Below, in pieces: positions 1 to 13,165 of a stretch of DNA of 64,000 nucleotides. Within the stretch, counting starts at the first letter, position 1. The number at the start of each line of letters is the position of its first letter. A model generated the notes under the pieces. That model searched no databases. It was not told the DNA's origin and worked only from the letters and a program-made list of their open reading frames with translations. The stretch is taken from positions 1,178,001-1,242,000 of the forward strand of contig NZ_CP080378.1 in the NCBI RefSeq assembly GCF_019443445.1. The letters are read 5' to 3'. The position numbers were made by a program, and so were the translations under genes. Origin of the DNA: Massilia sp. PAMC28688 (lineage in GTDB: Bacteria > Pseudomonadota > Gammaproteobacteria > Burkholderiales > Burkholderiaceae_D).

Positions 1-1148
1 CAATGCTGATTGCGGCGCGGATGCTCCAGGGACTCGGCGGCGCCATGATGATGCCCGTGGGAAGGCTCACGATCATCCGCACCTTTTCCAAAGGCGAGCT
101 GCTCGGCGCGATGAACTTTGTAATCATCCCCGCCTTGATCGGCCCCTTGATCGGACCAACGCTGGGTGGCTTGATCGTGCACTGGACTTCATGGCGCATG
201 ATCTTTTTCGTCAACGTACCGGTGGGACTGATCGCGCTGTACATGGTCTACCGGCACATGCCGGACTACAAGGCGGAAAAGCACCGGCCACTCGACGTGC
301 CGGGACTGCTGCTGTTCAGCTCAGGCACGGCCATGCTGTCGTGGCTGCTGGAAGTCTTCGGCGAGCACACACTATCCACCCCGGTGATTGGCCTCTTGTT
401 TGCGATGGCTATCGGTCTCTTGCTGGCCTATGTACTGCATGCCCGGCGTGCCGCATTCCCGCTGCTGCGGCTGGCACTGTTTCGCGTGCGGACGTTCAGG
501 ATTTCCGTCGGCGGCGGTTTTGTCACCCGCATGGGCATTGGCGGCCTGCCTTTCCTGCTGCCACTGCTGTACCAGGTGGGAATCGGCCTTCCGGCATGGC
601 AATCGGGCTTGCTGATGATGCCCGCCGCCCTGGCCGCCATGGGCATGAAGTTCGCATCGCAGCACTTGCTCAGGCTGTTTGGCTACCGGCGCATTTTGAT
701 CGTGAACACCGTGTGCATTGGCGTCACGATCGGCCTGTATGGATTGGTCGATCGCGACACGCCATTTGCTGTGATTGTGCTGATCTCGATGATGCAAGGC
801 TTTTTCAATTCCATGCAGTATTCCAGCATGAACTCGCTTGCCTACGCGGACATCAGCGATGCCGACTCCAGCATGGCCAGTACCATGTCGAGCTCATTCC
901 AGCAATTGTCGATGAGTTTTGGCCTGGCAGCAGGGTCGCTGGTGGCAGCATGGTATCTCGGCAGCGTGCCCCAGACTGATCAGGCAATGGTGACCTCGGC
1001 ATTGCACCGCGCGTTCTGGACCTTGTCGGTACTGACCATGCTATCCTCGCTCACGTTCTGGCGGCTGCGGCCGGAAGACGGTGAAAGCATCAGCAAAGGA
1101 CAAATCAAGGAATTGCCGGGGGCACCGCCCATTGCCACGCCATTGTAG
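1..1148 (+). CDS. MFS drug-efflux transporter, DHA2/EmrB type (5' partial)
   Basis: The visible 381 residues are the C-terminal three quarters of a major facilitator of the 14-helix DHA2 (EmrB/QacA) type, which usually exports drugs or toxic compounds from the cytoplasm by proton antiport. The antiporter signature (motif C) is seen near residues 40-60 as PALIGPLIGPTLGG, followed by many hydrophobic helices and a short hydrophilic tail. The reading frame is open to the window edge, so the true start lies upstream. It ends just before a bidirectional terminator shared with the convergent rRNA operon. The substrate cannot be told from sequence. Confidence 0.85.
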   Translation, partial: MLIAARMLQGLGGAMMMPVGRLTIIRTFSKGELLGAMNFVIIPALIGPLIGPTLGGLIVHWTSWRMIFFVNVPVGLIALYMVYRHMPDYKAEKHRPLDVPGLLLFSSGTAMLSWLLEVFGEHTLSTPVIGLLFAMAIGLLLAYVLHARRAAFPLLRLALFRVRTFRISVGGGFVTRMGIGGLPFLLPLLYQVGIGLPAWQSGLLMMPAALAAMGMKFASQHLLRLFGYRRILIVNTVCIGVTIGLYGLVDRDTPFAVIVLISMMQGFFNSMQYSSMNSLAYADISDADSSMASTMSSSFQQLSMSFGLAAGSLVAAWYLGSVPQTDQAMVTSALHRAFWTLSVLTMLSSLTFWRLRPEDGESISKGQIKELPGAPPIATPL

Positions 1149-1166
1149 GTGCCAAGCACGCAGACG

Positions 1167-1205
1167 AAAAAAAACCCCGAAGCATTTCTGCTCCGGGGTT
1201 TTTCT
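1167..1205. terminator. bidirectional intrinsic terminator between MFS gene and rRNA operon
   Basis: An inverted repeat pairs AAAAACCCCG with CGGGGTTTTT around a TTTC loop, with one A/C mismatch in the stem. It has an A-run on one side and a T-run on the other, so it can terminate both the plus-strand transporter and the minus-strand rrn transcript after 5S. Confidence 0.85.
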
Positions 1206-1215
1206 CTTATAACTA

Positions 1216-1329
1216 GCCTGACGATAACCTACTTTCACACTGGTTGCAGCACTATCATCGGCGTAAAATCGTTTCACGGTCCTGTTCGGGATGGGAAGGG
1301 GTGGTACCGATTTACTATGGTCATCAGGC
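1216..1329 (-). rRNA. rrf: 5S ribosomal RNA
   Basis: The minus strand begins near TGCCTGATGACCATAGTAAA, contains the conserved CCCATCCCGAACAG loop and closes with TTATCGTCAGGC, whose ends pair. The length is about 114 nt. It is the last gene of the rrn operon, directly before the terminator. Exact mature ends are estimated. Confidence 0.95.
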
Positions 1330-1378
1330 ATAACTTGTACAGGTAACAGCTCCACAACGGGGCAGCTGCACCTTGAAT

Positions 1379-1471
1379 CTGGAAGAAGTAAGTTTTGTAT
1401 TCGTAGTGATGAACTACGGGGTAGTGCTCGAGATATCAACAACAAGGCAACACGCGACATTCTTATCTCTG
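1379..1471 (-). other. pre-23S processing stem, 3' arm (23S-5S spacer)
   Basis: This spacer pairs with the spacer in front of 23S. CTGGAAGAAGTAAGTTTT at 1379-1396 pairs with 4493-4511 with a single-base bulge. ACATTCTTATCTCTG at 1457-1471 is the exact reverse complement of 4406-4420. Such stems bring both ends of 23S together for RNase III cleavage. Confidence 0.75.
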
Positions 1472-1487
1472 CACCTGCTAAGGTTAT

Positions 1488-4361
<2,874 letters not shown>

Positions 4362-4405
4362 CTATAACGTTAGCCTCTCCCGCCGACTAAGCAGAAAAGA
4401 CGTTA

Positions 4406-4511
4406 CAGAGATAAGAATGTACAGCGTTGTTGCTTTGTTTGTTGATACTGTGATTACTACCCTGCCAAACCGTTATTCACGGATTGACATAAAACTTTAC
4501 TTCTTCCAGAT
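4406..4511 (-). other. pre-23S processing stem, 5' arm
   Basis: Partner of the 1379-1471 arm. It contains the exact 15-base complement CAGAGATAAGAATGT (plus strand 4406-4420) and the AAAACTTTACTTCTTCCAG segment (4493-4511). Confidence 0.75.
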
Positions 4512-4522
4512 TGTTAAAGAAC
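4511..4522 (-). promoter_or_regulatory. boxA antitermination element before 23S
   Basis: The minus strand reads GTTCTTTAACAA, matching the rRNA boxA core that recruits NusB/S10 antitermination factors. It lies between tRNA-Ala and 23S, the usual second boxA position. Confidence 0.75.
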
Positions 4523-4598
4523 AAAACAGCAATGATCTCTAAAAGATCAAAGGTAAGCATCAGTGCTTAGCTTTGATTTCTTAGCGGTACCAGGTATT

Positions 4599-4674
4599 TG
4601 GTGGAGGATGACGGGATCGAACCGACGACCCCCTGCTTGCAAAGCAGGTGCTCTCCCAGCTGAGCTAATCCCCC
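4599..4674 (-). tRNA. tRNA-Ala (anticodon TGC)
   Basis: 76 nt. The acceptor arm GGGGGAT pairs with ATCCTCC and is followed by encoded ACCA. The anticodon loop is CTTTGCAAAG (anticodon TGC). D and T arms are intact. It lies in the 16S-23S spacer, downstream of tRNA-Ile in transcript order. Confidence 0.97.
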
Positions 4675-4693
4675 CGTGGGTGGTACTTGAAAC

Positions 4694-4770
4694 TGGTAGG
4701 GCTGGTTGGACTCGAACCAACGACCCCCGCGTTATCAACACGGTGCTCTAACCAGCTGAGCTACAGCCCC
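4694..4770 (-). tRNA. tRNA-Ile (anticodon GAT)
   Basis: 77 nt. It starts GGGGCTGTAGCTCAG, has anticodon loop TTGATAA with anticodon GAT, T arm GGTTCGAGTCC and encoded CCA. It is the first tRNA of the 16S-23S spacer. Confidence 0.97.
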
Positions 4771-4790
4771 AAATGCTGTTCTTCTTGTTC

Positions 4791-4807
4791 AACAGTCGAT
4801 AAGAGTG
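4791..4807 (-). other. pre-16S processing stem, 3' arm
   Basis: AACAGTCGATAAGAGTG at this position is the reverse complement of 6570-6586 with one mismatch. The two arms flank 16S and would form the RNase III substrate of the precursor. Confidence 0.7.
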
Positions 4808-4863
4808 GACGCTTAATGAACATCCCTCTAATGGGACCACACATTACTGTGCGTGTGCAACTC

Positions 4864-6397
<1,534 letters not shown>

Positions 6398-6587
6398 TCT
6401 CTGTTTGTCGGGCATTTCTGCCCGAAATCGTCCCATTGGTCCGAATTCGCTCACTCAAAATACTGACAGGCCACTACTTTCGTAGCGCCTATATTTCTTT
6501 CTTGTGAACATTTGATAATTTAAGTATTCAACATCGCTTGCGCTCTGTTGGCACCTTCATCAAACGCCCACACTTATCGACTGTTAA

Positions 6588-6599
6588 TTTTTAAAGAAC
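6588..6599 (-). promoter_or_regulatory. boxA element in rRNA leader
   Basis: The minus strand reads GTTCTTTAAAAA, a boxA-type sequence, directly upstream of the pre-16S stem arm at 6570-6586. It is the leader counterpart of the boxA before 23S. Confidence 0.65.
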
Positions 6600-6654
6600 T
6601 CAATTCGGTACTGCCTTGCCGCAGGCTACGAAGCGTTGTGTTCGTTGCAGCAGA

Positions 6655-6691
6655 GAGGTGAGATTATGCAGCGTTTTGCGATTCTCGTCAA
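6655..6691 (-). promoter_or_regulatory. rRNA operon promoter
   Basis: On the minus strand a -35 box TTGACG (6686-6691) and a -10 box CATAAT (6663-6668) are separated by exactly 17 bases, with an A-rich stretch (GTAAAAAAGGG) just upstream that could act as an UP element. Transcription would start near 6656, about 260 nt before mature 16S. Confidence 0.8.
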
Positions 6692-6854
6692 CTCCCTTTT
6701 TTACTACAGCGTCGTTTTCGACACTCCCTGACAGCTTGCTAACTACTTGATTTCGTTAACGTTTCGTTCGGGGAGGCGAACTATAGCAAAGCGGCTTTGT
6801 GCTTGGCAAGTGTTTTTCTTGCGGAATGTGGGTAGACTCTGCCCATTGCATTTT

Positions 6855-7847
6855 ATGAAAGATGCCGAAATGAATGCTCGACTCGCGGCGGCGGAGCTCG
6901 CTGCTCGCTACAAACTCTCTCCGGATGCAAAATCGCGCCTTCAAGCAATCGCCTCCTCGCCCCGGGAACCTGCGGAGTTAAAGCCCAGAGTGCTGGCCGG
7001 AGCGGCCATCCTCGGCGCGGCGCTCGGTGGCATGGGTGTCATTTTCTGGATCGCTGCAAATTGGGAGTCGCTCAGCCGGTTTGGCAAGTTCGCCCTGCTG
7101 CAGGCGCTGGTGGTGACAATGTGCATAGGTGCAATCTGGCGCCCGCAGGCGCGGCGCCCGCTGGGCCTGATTGCCATGCTTGGCATTGGCGCACTGTTCG
7201 CTTACTTTGGCCAGACCTATCAGACTGGCGCCGATCCCTGGCAGCTGTTTGCACTATGGGCCGTGCTGAGTTTGCCGCTGTGCATCAGTACCAGGCACGA
7301 TACCACCTGGGCACCATGGGCGCTCATTGCGCTCACTGCCATCGGGCTGTGGGTCAATGCCAATGTTGGGTGGGCCTTTAATCTTAGCGGGTCGGATCTG
7401 GGTGTCCATTTCGCTGCCTGGTCGGGTTCCTTGCTGCTGTGCTTTGCTCTCGGCCCCTGGCTGCGGCACTGGACCGGTGCCGGCATATGGTCCTTGCGCG
7501 TCGCAATCACCCTGACAGCATTCCTGATTGCGCTCCCTGCCGCAGCCGCCCTCTTTCAATCGGACATTGCAGCGCAATATTGGCTCGGTCTGACCTTGCT
7601 GGGTGGGGCAGCGCTTGTTTTCGCGCACCCCGGCACGGTCGACATCTTTGCCTTGAGCGTGCTGGGTCTGGCGCTCAATGGGCTGCTGGTGGGGGCCATT
7701 GCGCATGCCGTTCTCGACACGCGCTCGCCTGATCCCGTGCTCGGCTTTCTCGTGATCGGCGCCGCCGCTGCGGTGCTCCTGTCGCTGACCGTCAAGGCCA
7801 TCCTGAAGCTGTCGCGCGACCACGAAGAGGAGGGAGCCACACCATGA
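6855..7847 (+). CDS. DUF2157 domain membrane protein
   Basis: 330 residues if started at 6855; a start five codons later at 6870 is equally possible and neither has a clear ribosome binding site. The N-terminal 50 residues are soluble and helical. A glycine/alanine-rich first helix follows (GAAILGAALGGMGVIFWIAANW), typical of DUF2157 proteins, and then about eight more membrane segments. The function of the family is unknown. It overlaps the next gene by ATGA, so both are surely cotranslated. The gene diverges from the rRNA promoter. Confidence 0.8.
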   Translation: MKDAEMNARLAAAELAARYKLSPDAKSRLQAIASSPREPAELKPRVLAGAAILGAALGGMGVIFWIAANWESLSRFGKFALLQALVVTMCIGAIWRPQARRPLGLIAMLGIGALFAYFGQTYQTGADPWQLFALWAVLSLPLCISTRHDTTWAPWALIALTAIGLWVNANVGWAFNLSGSDLGVHFAAWSGSLLLCFALGPWLRHWTGAGIWSLRVAITLTAFLIALPAAAALFQSDIAAQYWLGLTLLGGAALVFAHPGTVDIFALSVLGLALNGLLVGAIAHAVLDTRSPDPVLGFLVIGAAAAVLLSLTVKAILKLSRDHEEEGATP

Positions 7848-9436
7848 GCGTCGACCACCTCATCCAGGCCGGCATTTCGCAGGGCCTTCTGCCGCCCGAC
7901 GCGGCCGCATCTACGCAACAGCAGCGGCCGTGGCCGGTCATCGTACTGACCGCACTAGGCGGCTGGCTGGCAGCGCTGCCTTTGCTGGCCGCAGTCATCT
8001 TCCTGTTCGATGACTACCTCCGGCGCGGTTCCGGGCCGTACATCGTCGGGCTGGCCGCCATGGCGCTGGCGGTCTTTGTACTGCGCCGCAAAGATATGCC
8101 GCTGTTCCTTGAACAGCTCGCCATTCCGGTCTTGCTTGCCGGCGGCGGCGCCCTGGCGTTTGGCCTCGACAACGATGTTTCCAATGGCGTGTTGTTCTCC
8201 ATCATGGCGCTGCTGGCAATCGCCGTCGCGGCAATGGTCCCGCAGCGCTGGCTGCGCACTTTGCTGGGCGCCACCGCATGCGGCATGCTGCTGGCGGCCA
8301 TGACCACCGGCCATGGACGCAATGAGACCTTCTCGTTCATCCTCGCCCTACATGTCGCGCTGCTGCTGTGGATTTGCAGCCAGCTGATCACGCCCCGCCT
8401 GGCGACGGACGAAAACAGTCTCGACATCGCCTACGCACTCGACGCCGCCGCCACGGGCTGGGTCACTGCCATCCTCGCTGGCCTGGCAATCTTCTCGGGC
8501 AGCACCTTCCTCGCCAGTTCCATTCTGCCCGGAGACGATGGTGGATTCGGATTCGGCACGCGCGCAGGGCGCGATGTCCTCTGGAATGGCATCTCCGCGC
8601 TTGCCGCAGCGGCTGCCGCGCTTCACCTCGCGCGCACCTGGCCCACGCTCAAGCAGCCATGGGCTGCCGCCGGGGTGCTGGCCGCGGTCGGACTGAGCTT
8701 CTTCATGCCTTCGCTCGGCGCCACCGTCCTGATCCTGGCCATATGCGTCACCGGCGGGCGCTGGGCGGTGGCCGGCGCCGCAGGCCTGGCAGCGGCGTGG
8801 ATCATTGGCGCCTTCTACTATCAGCTCAGCATGCCCCTGGCAAGCAAGGCGATGATCATGCTTGGCACCGGGATCATGCTGGGAGGCAGCGCATGGTTTG
8901 CACTACGGGGCAAGCTAAAAACGGACACGATGAAGGCCGGCGCCCGTGACCGGCTGCGCGCTTCGGCCGGCATCGCGCTGACTGCAGTGGCAGTGCTGGT
9001 CGTGGTCAATGCATCCATCTGGCAAAAGGAAGACCTCATCGCCAAGGGCAAGCCAGTGTTCATCGAGCTGGCGCCGGTCGATCCGCGCTCCCTGATGCAG
9101 GGCGACTATATGACCTTGAACTTTCTCGTACCGGACAATGTGAGCGCCCCGCCAGGGGCGGGACGGATGCGCGATACGCTGGTGGTAGGCAAGGTCGATG
9201 CGCGCGGCGTGCTGACCATTACCCGGCGCGACGACGGCACGCCGCTGGCCAGTGATGAAATGCGGATCCTCATCAAGACCGACGGCCCCCGCACCCGGAT
9301 TGCGACCGACGCCTGGTATTTCCGCGAAGGCGATGGAGGCCGTTACGAAAAAGCGAAATACGGCGAATTCAGAGTGCTGGGCGACGGCCGCGCGCTGCTG
9401 GTGGGGCTGCGCGGTCCGGCGCTGGAAAAACTGTAA
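7844..9436 (+). CDS. DUF4401 / GDYxxLxY-domain membrane protein
   Basis: 530 residues. The first about 370 residues are a multi-helix membrane region of DUF4401 type. After a further helix (residues about 375-390) comes a C-terminal extracytoplasmic domain with the signature GDYMTLNF inside PRSLMQGDYMTLNF, matching the GDYxxLxY family. In many bacteria these two parts are separate genes beside DUF2157; here they look fused. The start overlaps the DUF2157 stop. Role unknown; a joint envelope complex is an inference from the fusion and overlap. Confidence 0.8.
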   Translation: MSVDHLIQAGISQGLLPPDAAASTQQQRPWPVIVLTALGGWLAALPLLAAVIFLFDDYLRRGSGPYIVGLAAMALAVFVLRRKDMPLFLEQLAIPVLLAGGGALAFGLDNDVSNGVLFSIMALLAIAVAAMVPQRWLRTLLGATACGMLLAAMTTGHGRNETFSFILALHVALLLWICSQLITPRLATDENSLDIAYALDAAATGWVTAILAGLAIFSGSTFLASSILPGDDGGFGFGTRAGRDVLWNGISALAAAAAALHLARTWPTLKQPWAAAGVLAAVGLSFFMPSLGATVLILAICVTGGRWAVAGAAGLAAAWIIGAFYYQLSMPLASKAMIMLGTGIMLGGSAWFALRGKLKTDTMKAGARDRLRASAGIALTAVAVLVVVNASIWQKEDLIAKGKPVFIELAPVDPRSLMQGDYMTLNFLVPDNVSAPPGAGRMRDTLVVGKVDARGVLTITRRDDGTPLASDEMRILIKTDGPRTRIATDAWYFREGDGGRYEKAKYGEFRVLGDGRALLVGLRGPALEKL

Positions 9437-9444
9437 TACATGCA

Positions 9445-9472
9445 AAAGGGCCGGCTGTGACGCCGGCCCTTT
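9445..9472. terminator. bidirectional terminator
   Basis: A perfect 11-bp stem, AAAGGGCCGGC paired with GCCGGCCCTTT around TGTGAC. It lies between the convergent DUF4401 gene and the enoyl-CoA hydratase gene. Confidence 0.8.
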
Positions 9473-9489
9473 CATCAGGTTGGCAGGCC

Positions 9490-10266
9490 TTACAGCCCGT
9501 CGAACTTAGGCGCTCGTTTCTCCAGGAATGCGGACATCCCCTCCTTCTGGGCCGGCGTGCCAAAGCCTGCGTGGAAATAACGGCGCTCGTAGCGTACGCC
9601 CTCGGTCAGCGTGGTCTCGTAGGCCCGGTTCACGCAATCCTTGATTTGCATGGCAACCGACAGCGGCATCGCCGCGATGGTGGTGGCCACGGCAATTGCC
9701 TCCTCCATCAGCTTGTCGGCCGGCACCACGCGCGACACCAGCCCCGTGCGCTCGGCTTCTGCCGCATCAATCATGCGCGCGGTGAGCAACATGTCCATGG
9801 CCTTGGACTTGGAAATGGCGCGCGGCAGGCGCTGGGTGCCGCCTGCGCCCGGTGTCACGCCAACCTTGATTTCCGGCTGGCCAAATTTGGCGCTATCGGC
9901 AGCGATCAGGAAGTCGCACATCATGGCCAGCTCACAGCCGCCGCCCAGCACGTAGCCGGCTGCCGCACCAATGACGGGCTTGCGCACATTGAGGATGTGC
10001 TCCCAGTTGCGGCCAATATAGTTGCCGCCATAGGTATCGGTGTAGTCGTACTCGGCCATCGCGGCGATATCGGCACCAGCGGCAAACGCTTTTTCGCTGC
10101 CGGTCAGCACGATGCAGCCGATATTGTTGTCCGCATCGAACTTGTAGAGCGCATCGCCGAGCTCGTTCATCATGTTGTCGTTCAAGGCATTGAGCGCCTT
10201 GGGGCGATTGAGGCGAATTACTGCAACGCGGCCGTGCGTTTCGATCAGCAGGTCTGAATAATCCAT
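9490..10266 (-). CDS. enoyl-CoA hydratase
   Basis: 258 residues, a full-length crotonase-fold enzyme that hydrates trans-2-enoyl-CoA to 3-hydroxyacyl-CoA in fatty-acid or amino-acid breakdown in the cytoplasm. The oxyanion-hole region [15 protein letters not shown] and the two catalytic glutamates (E112 in [10 protein letters not shown]132 in FGQPEIKVG) match mitochondrial ECHS1-type hydratases, as do [11 protein letters not shown] and the C-terminal [11 protein letters not shown]. It stands alone on the minus strand, so the pathway cannot be fixed from context. Confidence 0.92.
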   Translation of the reverse strand: MDYSDLLIETHGRVAVIRLNRPKALNALNDNMMNELGDALYKFDADNNIGCIVLTGSEKAFAAGADIAAMAEYDYTDTYGGNYIGRNWEHILNVRKPVIGAAAGYVLGGGCELAMMCDFLIAADSAKFGQPEIKVGVTPGAGGTQRLPRAISKSKAMDMLLTARMIDAAEAERTGLVSRVVPADKLMEEAIAVATTIAAMPLSVAMQIKDCVNRAYETTLTEGVRYERRYFHAGFGTPAQKEGMSAFLEKRAPKFDGL

Positions 10267-10566
10267 GGCGTTCCTTTAGTAGAGATACTGAATCGGCAAT
10301 TGTAGCCGCTGCGCGTCACTTTGCCACTGATGGAAGCTTGCCTCCCCCACACCGACCCAACCCGATGGGATGGGAAACGGAACGATGTAAGGTGACCCAC
10401 CTCTACCATATGACCTTCGCTGCCGCTGATCGTCAGTACCGGCATGGCCAGCAGCAGCTGCGGCGCAGGCAGGCTCGCCCGTTAACCGGCGAACGCCGGG
10501 ACATGGAAATCACAACAATCCAAAATAATTCTGGTCGCCTTACATAAGCCCTTATAAAATCAAGCA
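10267..10566. other. intergenic region, divergent promoters
   Basis: 300 bases between divergent genes. No convincing coding frame. A TATAAA box sits at about 10553-10558, 8 bases before the MarR start, with TTCTGG 18 bases upstream as a weak -35. Nothing else recognisable. Confidence 0.4.
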
Positions 10567-11070
10567 ATGAAAGCCACCCTCGGAACCCAGCTGCGCCACC
10601 TGATCGAATTGCTCGATGGCGCCGTTGGTGCGGCCTACGAAGAAGCCGGGCTGCACTACCGGCCGCGCTACACGCCCGTCATGCGCGCACTCATCGGTGG
10701 CGAGCCTGCGACGGTGGGCGGGATTGCCGAAACGGCCGGCATTACCCAGCCGGCTGCAACCCAGACGGTGGCGCTCATGATCAAGGATGGCCTGGTCGCC
10801 GTCGAACCGAGTCCCCATGATGCGCGACAAAAGCTGATTCGCTTGACACAGCAAGGGCGCGAGCTGGTGCCAGCACTGCAGACGTGCTGGCGCGCAACCG
10901 CCCTTGCTGCCGAATCGCTCGATGCGGACCTGCCCTTTCCGCTGGGCGAAGTGCTGGCCGACGCCATCGACGCCCTGCGCGCGAAATCGTTTGGTGAGCG
11001 CATCCGTGAAGCGCGGACCCATTTACAGACCGGCAGCGCCATCAGCCCTCCCGGCACCGAGGCCGTATGA
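10567..11070 (+). CDS. MarR-family transcriptional regulator
   Basis: 167 residues. It has a winged-helix DNA-binding core: the recognition helix region lies around residues 48-70 (GIAETAGITQPAATQTVALM) and the wing DARQKLIRLTQQGREL is typical MarR (D-x-R-x-x-x-L-x-L-T-x-x-G). N- and C-terminal helices would dimerise. No obvious target gene is adjacent; the neighbour on the same strand is distant and mltA is convergent. Ligand unknown. Confidence 0.8.
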   Translation: MKATLGTQLRHLIELLDGAVGAAYEEAGLHYRPRYTPVMRALIGGEPATVGGIAETAGITQPAATQTVALMIKDGLVAVEPSPHDARQKLIRLTQQGRELVPALQTCWRATALAAESLDADLPFPLGEVLADAIDALRAKSFGERIREARTHLQTGSAISPPGTEAV

Positions 11071-11229
11071 CAATGGCTCGATCGCCGAGCAGCTGAGGGC
11101 GCAATTGCCGCGCGACCTGCAGCACATTACGCAAGACAAGCACCTCAACGTGTTCCATGGCAAACGGCCTTGCCGCATCGGCGCCCTCACGGGCGAAGGC
11201 GCCACTCGGCTGCCGCGTAAGCGAATACG

Positions 11230-12471
11230 CTACTGGGGTGACTGCCTCGGCACCAGCACCCACAGCCGGCCCGGCTGCTTCATGCGGCCGGCGTTGTCCA
11301 TCGCTTCGTTGCCAAAGCCAAAGAAAAAGTCGGCCCGCACCGCACCGCGAATTGCACCCCCGGTGTCCTGCCCCATCACCAGCCGGCGCAGCGGCACCTC
11401 GCTCGCCGCTTCGGTAGTGGCCAGGTACACTGGCGCTCCGAGCGGCAGCAAGAGCGGATCAATGGCAATCGAGCGTCCTGGCGTGAGCGGCACGCCCAGC
11501 GCCCCTTTCGGGCCCACGCTTGGGTCGGGCAAGCGTTCTTCGCGGAAGAACACAAAGCTCGGGTTAGCATTGAACAATTCCTGGCGCCGCGAAGGGTTTT
11601 CTGCGATCCACGCTTTGATGCCCTGGGCCGTAGCCTGTTCCGCTGTCAATTCACCCTGTTCGACCAGCCAGCGCCCGATCCCCTTGTAGGGATGGCCGTT
11701 CTGATCGGCATACGACACCCGGACAGTTTCACCCGTGTCGGCCAGCTGGACCCGGCCCGAACCCTGCACTTCCAGGAAGAACGCTTCGACCGGGTCATCC
11801 ACATACAGCAATTCCTTGCCGCGAATCGCCGCCTCGCCCATTTCTGCGCGCGTGCTGTACGGCACGATTTTCTTGCCAACCAGGCGCCCGCGCAGTCGCT
11901 TGCCTTTCAGGTCCGGATAGACACTGGCAAGGTCGACGGTCAGCAGATCGTCAGGTACGCCGTACAGTGCCGTCTGATAGGCGCCGCCGCGCTTGCGCGC
12001 ACCGCGCAGGGCCGCCTCGTAGTAGCCGGTGACCAGGCCGGTGTCGGCACCATCGGCCGCGCGCACCTGGTTGGGCACAAACCATGATTCGAAATAACGC
12101 CGGATACCTGCGCCGTCGGCAGCGCCTACCGAGCGCGCCGCCGCACAAGCATTCTTCCAATCATCCTTCCTGGCCAGCACGCTGCACGAGGCAAGAAAGG
12201 CCGGCCAGGCCTGGCGCACATCATCATCCTGCCAGCCCGGCAGGGCCGCGAAGGTCGATGGCGTCAGTACCGGCGCGGCTGGCGTTGGCGGCACCGGGGT
12301 CGCCGGTACCTCCCCGGGCGGCAGCGGCGTGGCAATGACCGGTGGCGGCATCGTGACGGGCGGGCGCGCAGGCGGCGCTGGCACGGGACGCGGCTCGGGC
12401 GTGGTACACGCCGCCAGGGCCAGCGCGACGACTCCGACTGAAACGGGTAAACTGCGGCGTGTAGAGACCAT
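11230..12471 (-). CDS. mltA: membrane-bound lytic murein transglycosylase A
   Basis: 413 residues. It cleaves peptidoglycan glycan strands with formation of 1,6-anhydromuramic acid, anchored in the outer membrane. A lipoprotein signal ends in ALALAAC at about residue 22, followed by a proline-rich linker (about residues 25-75). The MltA domain has the conserved GYYEA segment, and the C-terminal 3D-type region has QDTGGAIRGAVRADFFFG with the catalytic aspartates. The start at 12471 is chosen because it gives the signal peptide; a longer frame upstream has none. It is divergent from the 54-residue gene starting 10 bases away. Confidence 0.92.
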   Translation of the reverse strand: MVSTRRSLPVSVGVVALALAACTTPEPRPVPAPPARPPVTMPPPVIATPLPPGEVPATPVPPTPAAPVLTPSTFAALPGWQDDDVRQAWPAFLASCSVLARKDDWKNACAAARSVGAADGAGIRRYFESWFVPNQVRAADGADTGLVTGYYEAALRGARKRGGAYQTALYGVPDDLLTVDLASVYPDLKGKRLRGRLVGKKIVPYSTRAEMGEAAIRGKELLYVDDPVEAFFLEVQGSGRVQLADTGETVRVSYADQNGHPYKGIGRWLVEQGELTAEQATAQGIKAWIAENPSRRQELFNANPSFVFFREERLPDPSVGPKGALGVPLTPGRSIAIDPLLLPLGAPVYLATTEAASEVPLRRLVMGQDTGGAIRGAVRADFFFGFGNEAMDNAGRMKQPGRLWVLVPRQSPQ

Positions 12472-12481
12472 AAGGATTGAT

Positions 12482-12646
12482 ATGTGGATATTGATGTTGG
12501 AAGCAGGCGTTGCGTTTTTCCTGCTCGTGTTTATCGTGTGGTGGACCATGTACGCGGACAAACCGAAAGACCACCACTCCAAAGCCCTGCCGCCGGCCGA
12601 TAAGGCCGAGCCGCCCGAACTGCCGCCACCGTCGGGCAACGGCTGA
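12482..12646 (+). CDS. 54-residue single-pass membrane protein
   Basis: ATG at 12482 is preceded by AAGG at a suitable distance. The product has one membrane helix at about residues 3-22 (LEAGVAFFLLVFIVWWTMYA) and a charged, proline-rich tail (residues 23-54). It reads outward between divergent mltA and convergent apaG. The pattern is of a real small gene rather than a shadow because the hydrophobic helix and Shine-Dalgarno coincide. Function not recognised. Confidence 0.6.
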   Translation: MWILMLEAGVAFFLLVFIVWWTMYADKPKDHHSKALPPADKAEPPELPPPSGNG

Positions 12647-12655
12647 TACAAGCAG

Positions 12656-13030
12656 TCAATGCAGGGTGCGTGGCAGCGAGAGCACGAATTCGGGAATCTT
12701 TGCCTCGAAACGGTGTCCATCTTCCGCCACGCAAAAATATTCGCCGGTCATGGAACCTTGCGGCGTGGGCATTTGCGTACCGCTCGTGTACTCGAACTGT
12801 TCACCTGGCCTGAGCAATGGCTGGTGACCCACCACGCCCAGGCCCCTGACCTCTTGCACGTGATTGTTGGCGTCCGTAATCACCCAGTGCCGGGAAATCA
12901 GCTGCGCCGGGACAGTGCCGGTATTCTTGATGGTAATCGTATAGGAAAATACATAATTGGACTTGCCGGGGTCGGACTGTTCGGCCAGGTACTGGGTCCG
13001 AACGGCGACATCGAAATCATAAGCTGCCAT
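12656..13030 (-). CDS. apaG: ApaG protein
   Basis: 124 residues, the normal length of ApaG, a fibronectin-III-like beta sandwich linked genetically to Co/Mg handling and Ap4A metabolism. Typical segments are YTITIKNTGTVPAQLISRHW, the glycine-rich VRGLGVVGHQPLLRPGEQF and GSMTGEYFCV. It is divergent from rpe, as is common in betaproteobacteria. Confidence 0.93.
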   Translation of the reverse strand: MAAYDFDVAVRTQYLAEQSDPGKSNYVFSYTITIKNTGTVPAQLISRHWVITDANNHVQEVRGLGVVGHQPLLRPGEQFEYTSGTQMPTPQGSMTGEYFCVAEDGHRFEAKIPEFVLSLPRTLH

Positions 13031-13165
13031 CTTGTTCCTCTGTAAAAGCCTGCGCTAACTATCTGTCATCGCATGATACCTTGCAGCGCAAAAACAGGTA
13101 CACCCCAATGGTGGCCGGTGCCAGGGCGTAAAATAGCGCATCTTCATTCACTGCACGACTCTGCC

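Noticed and set aside
12329-12646. Longer version of the small membrane protein, starting inside mltA
   Set aside because: The first 51 codons are mltA antisense; the ATG at 12482 has the ribosome binding site and precedes the helix directly.
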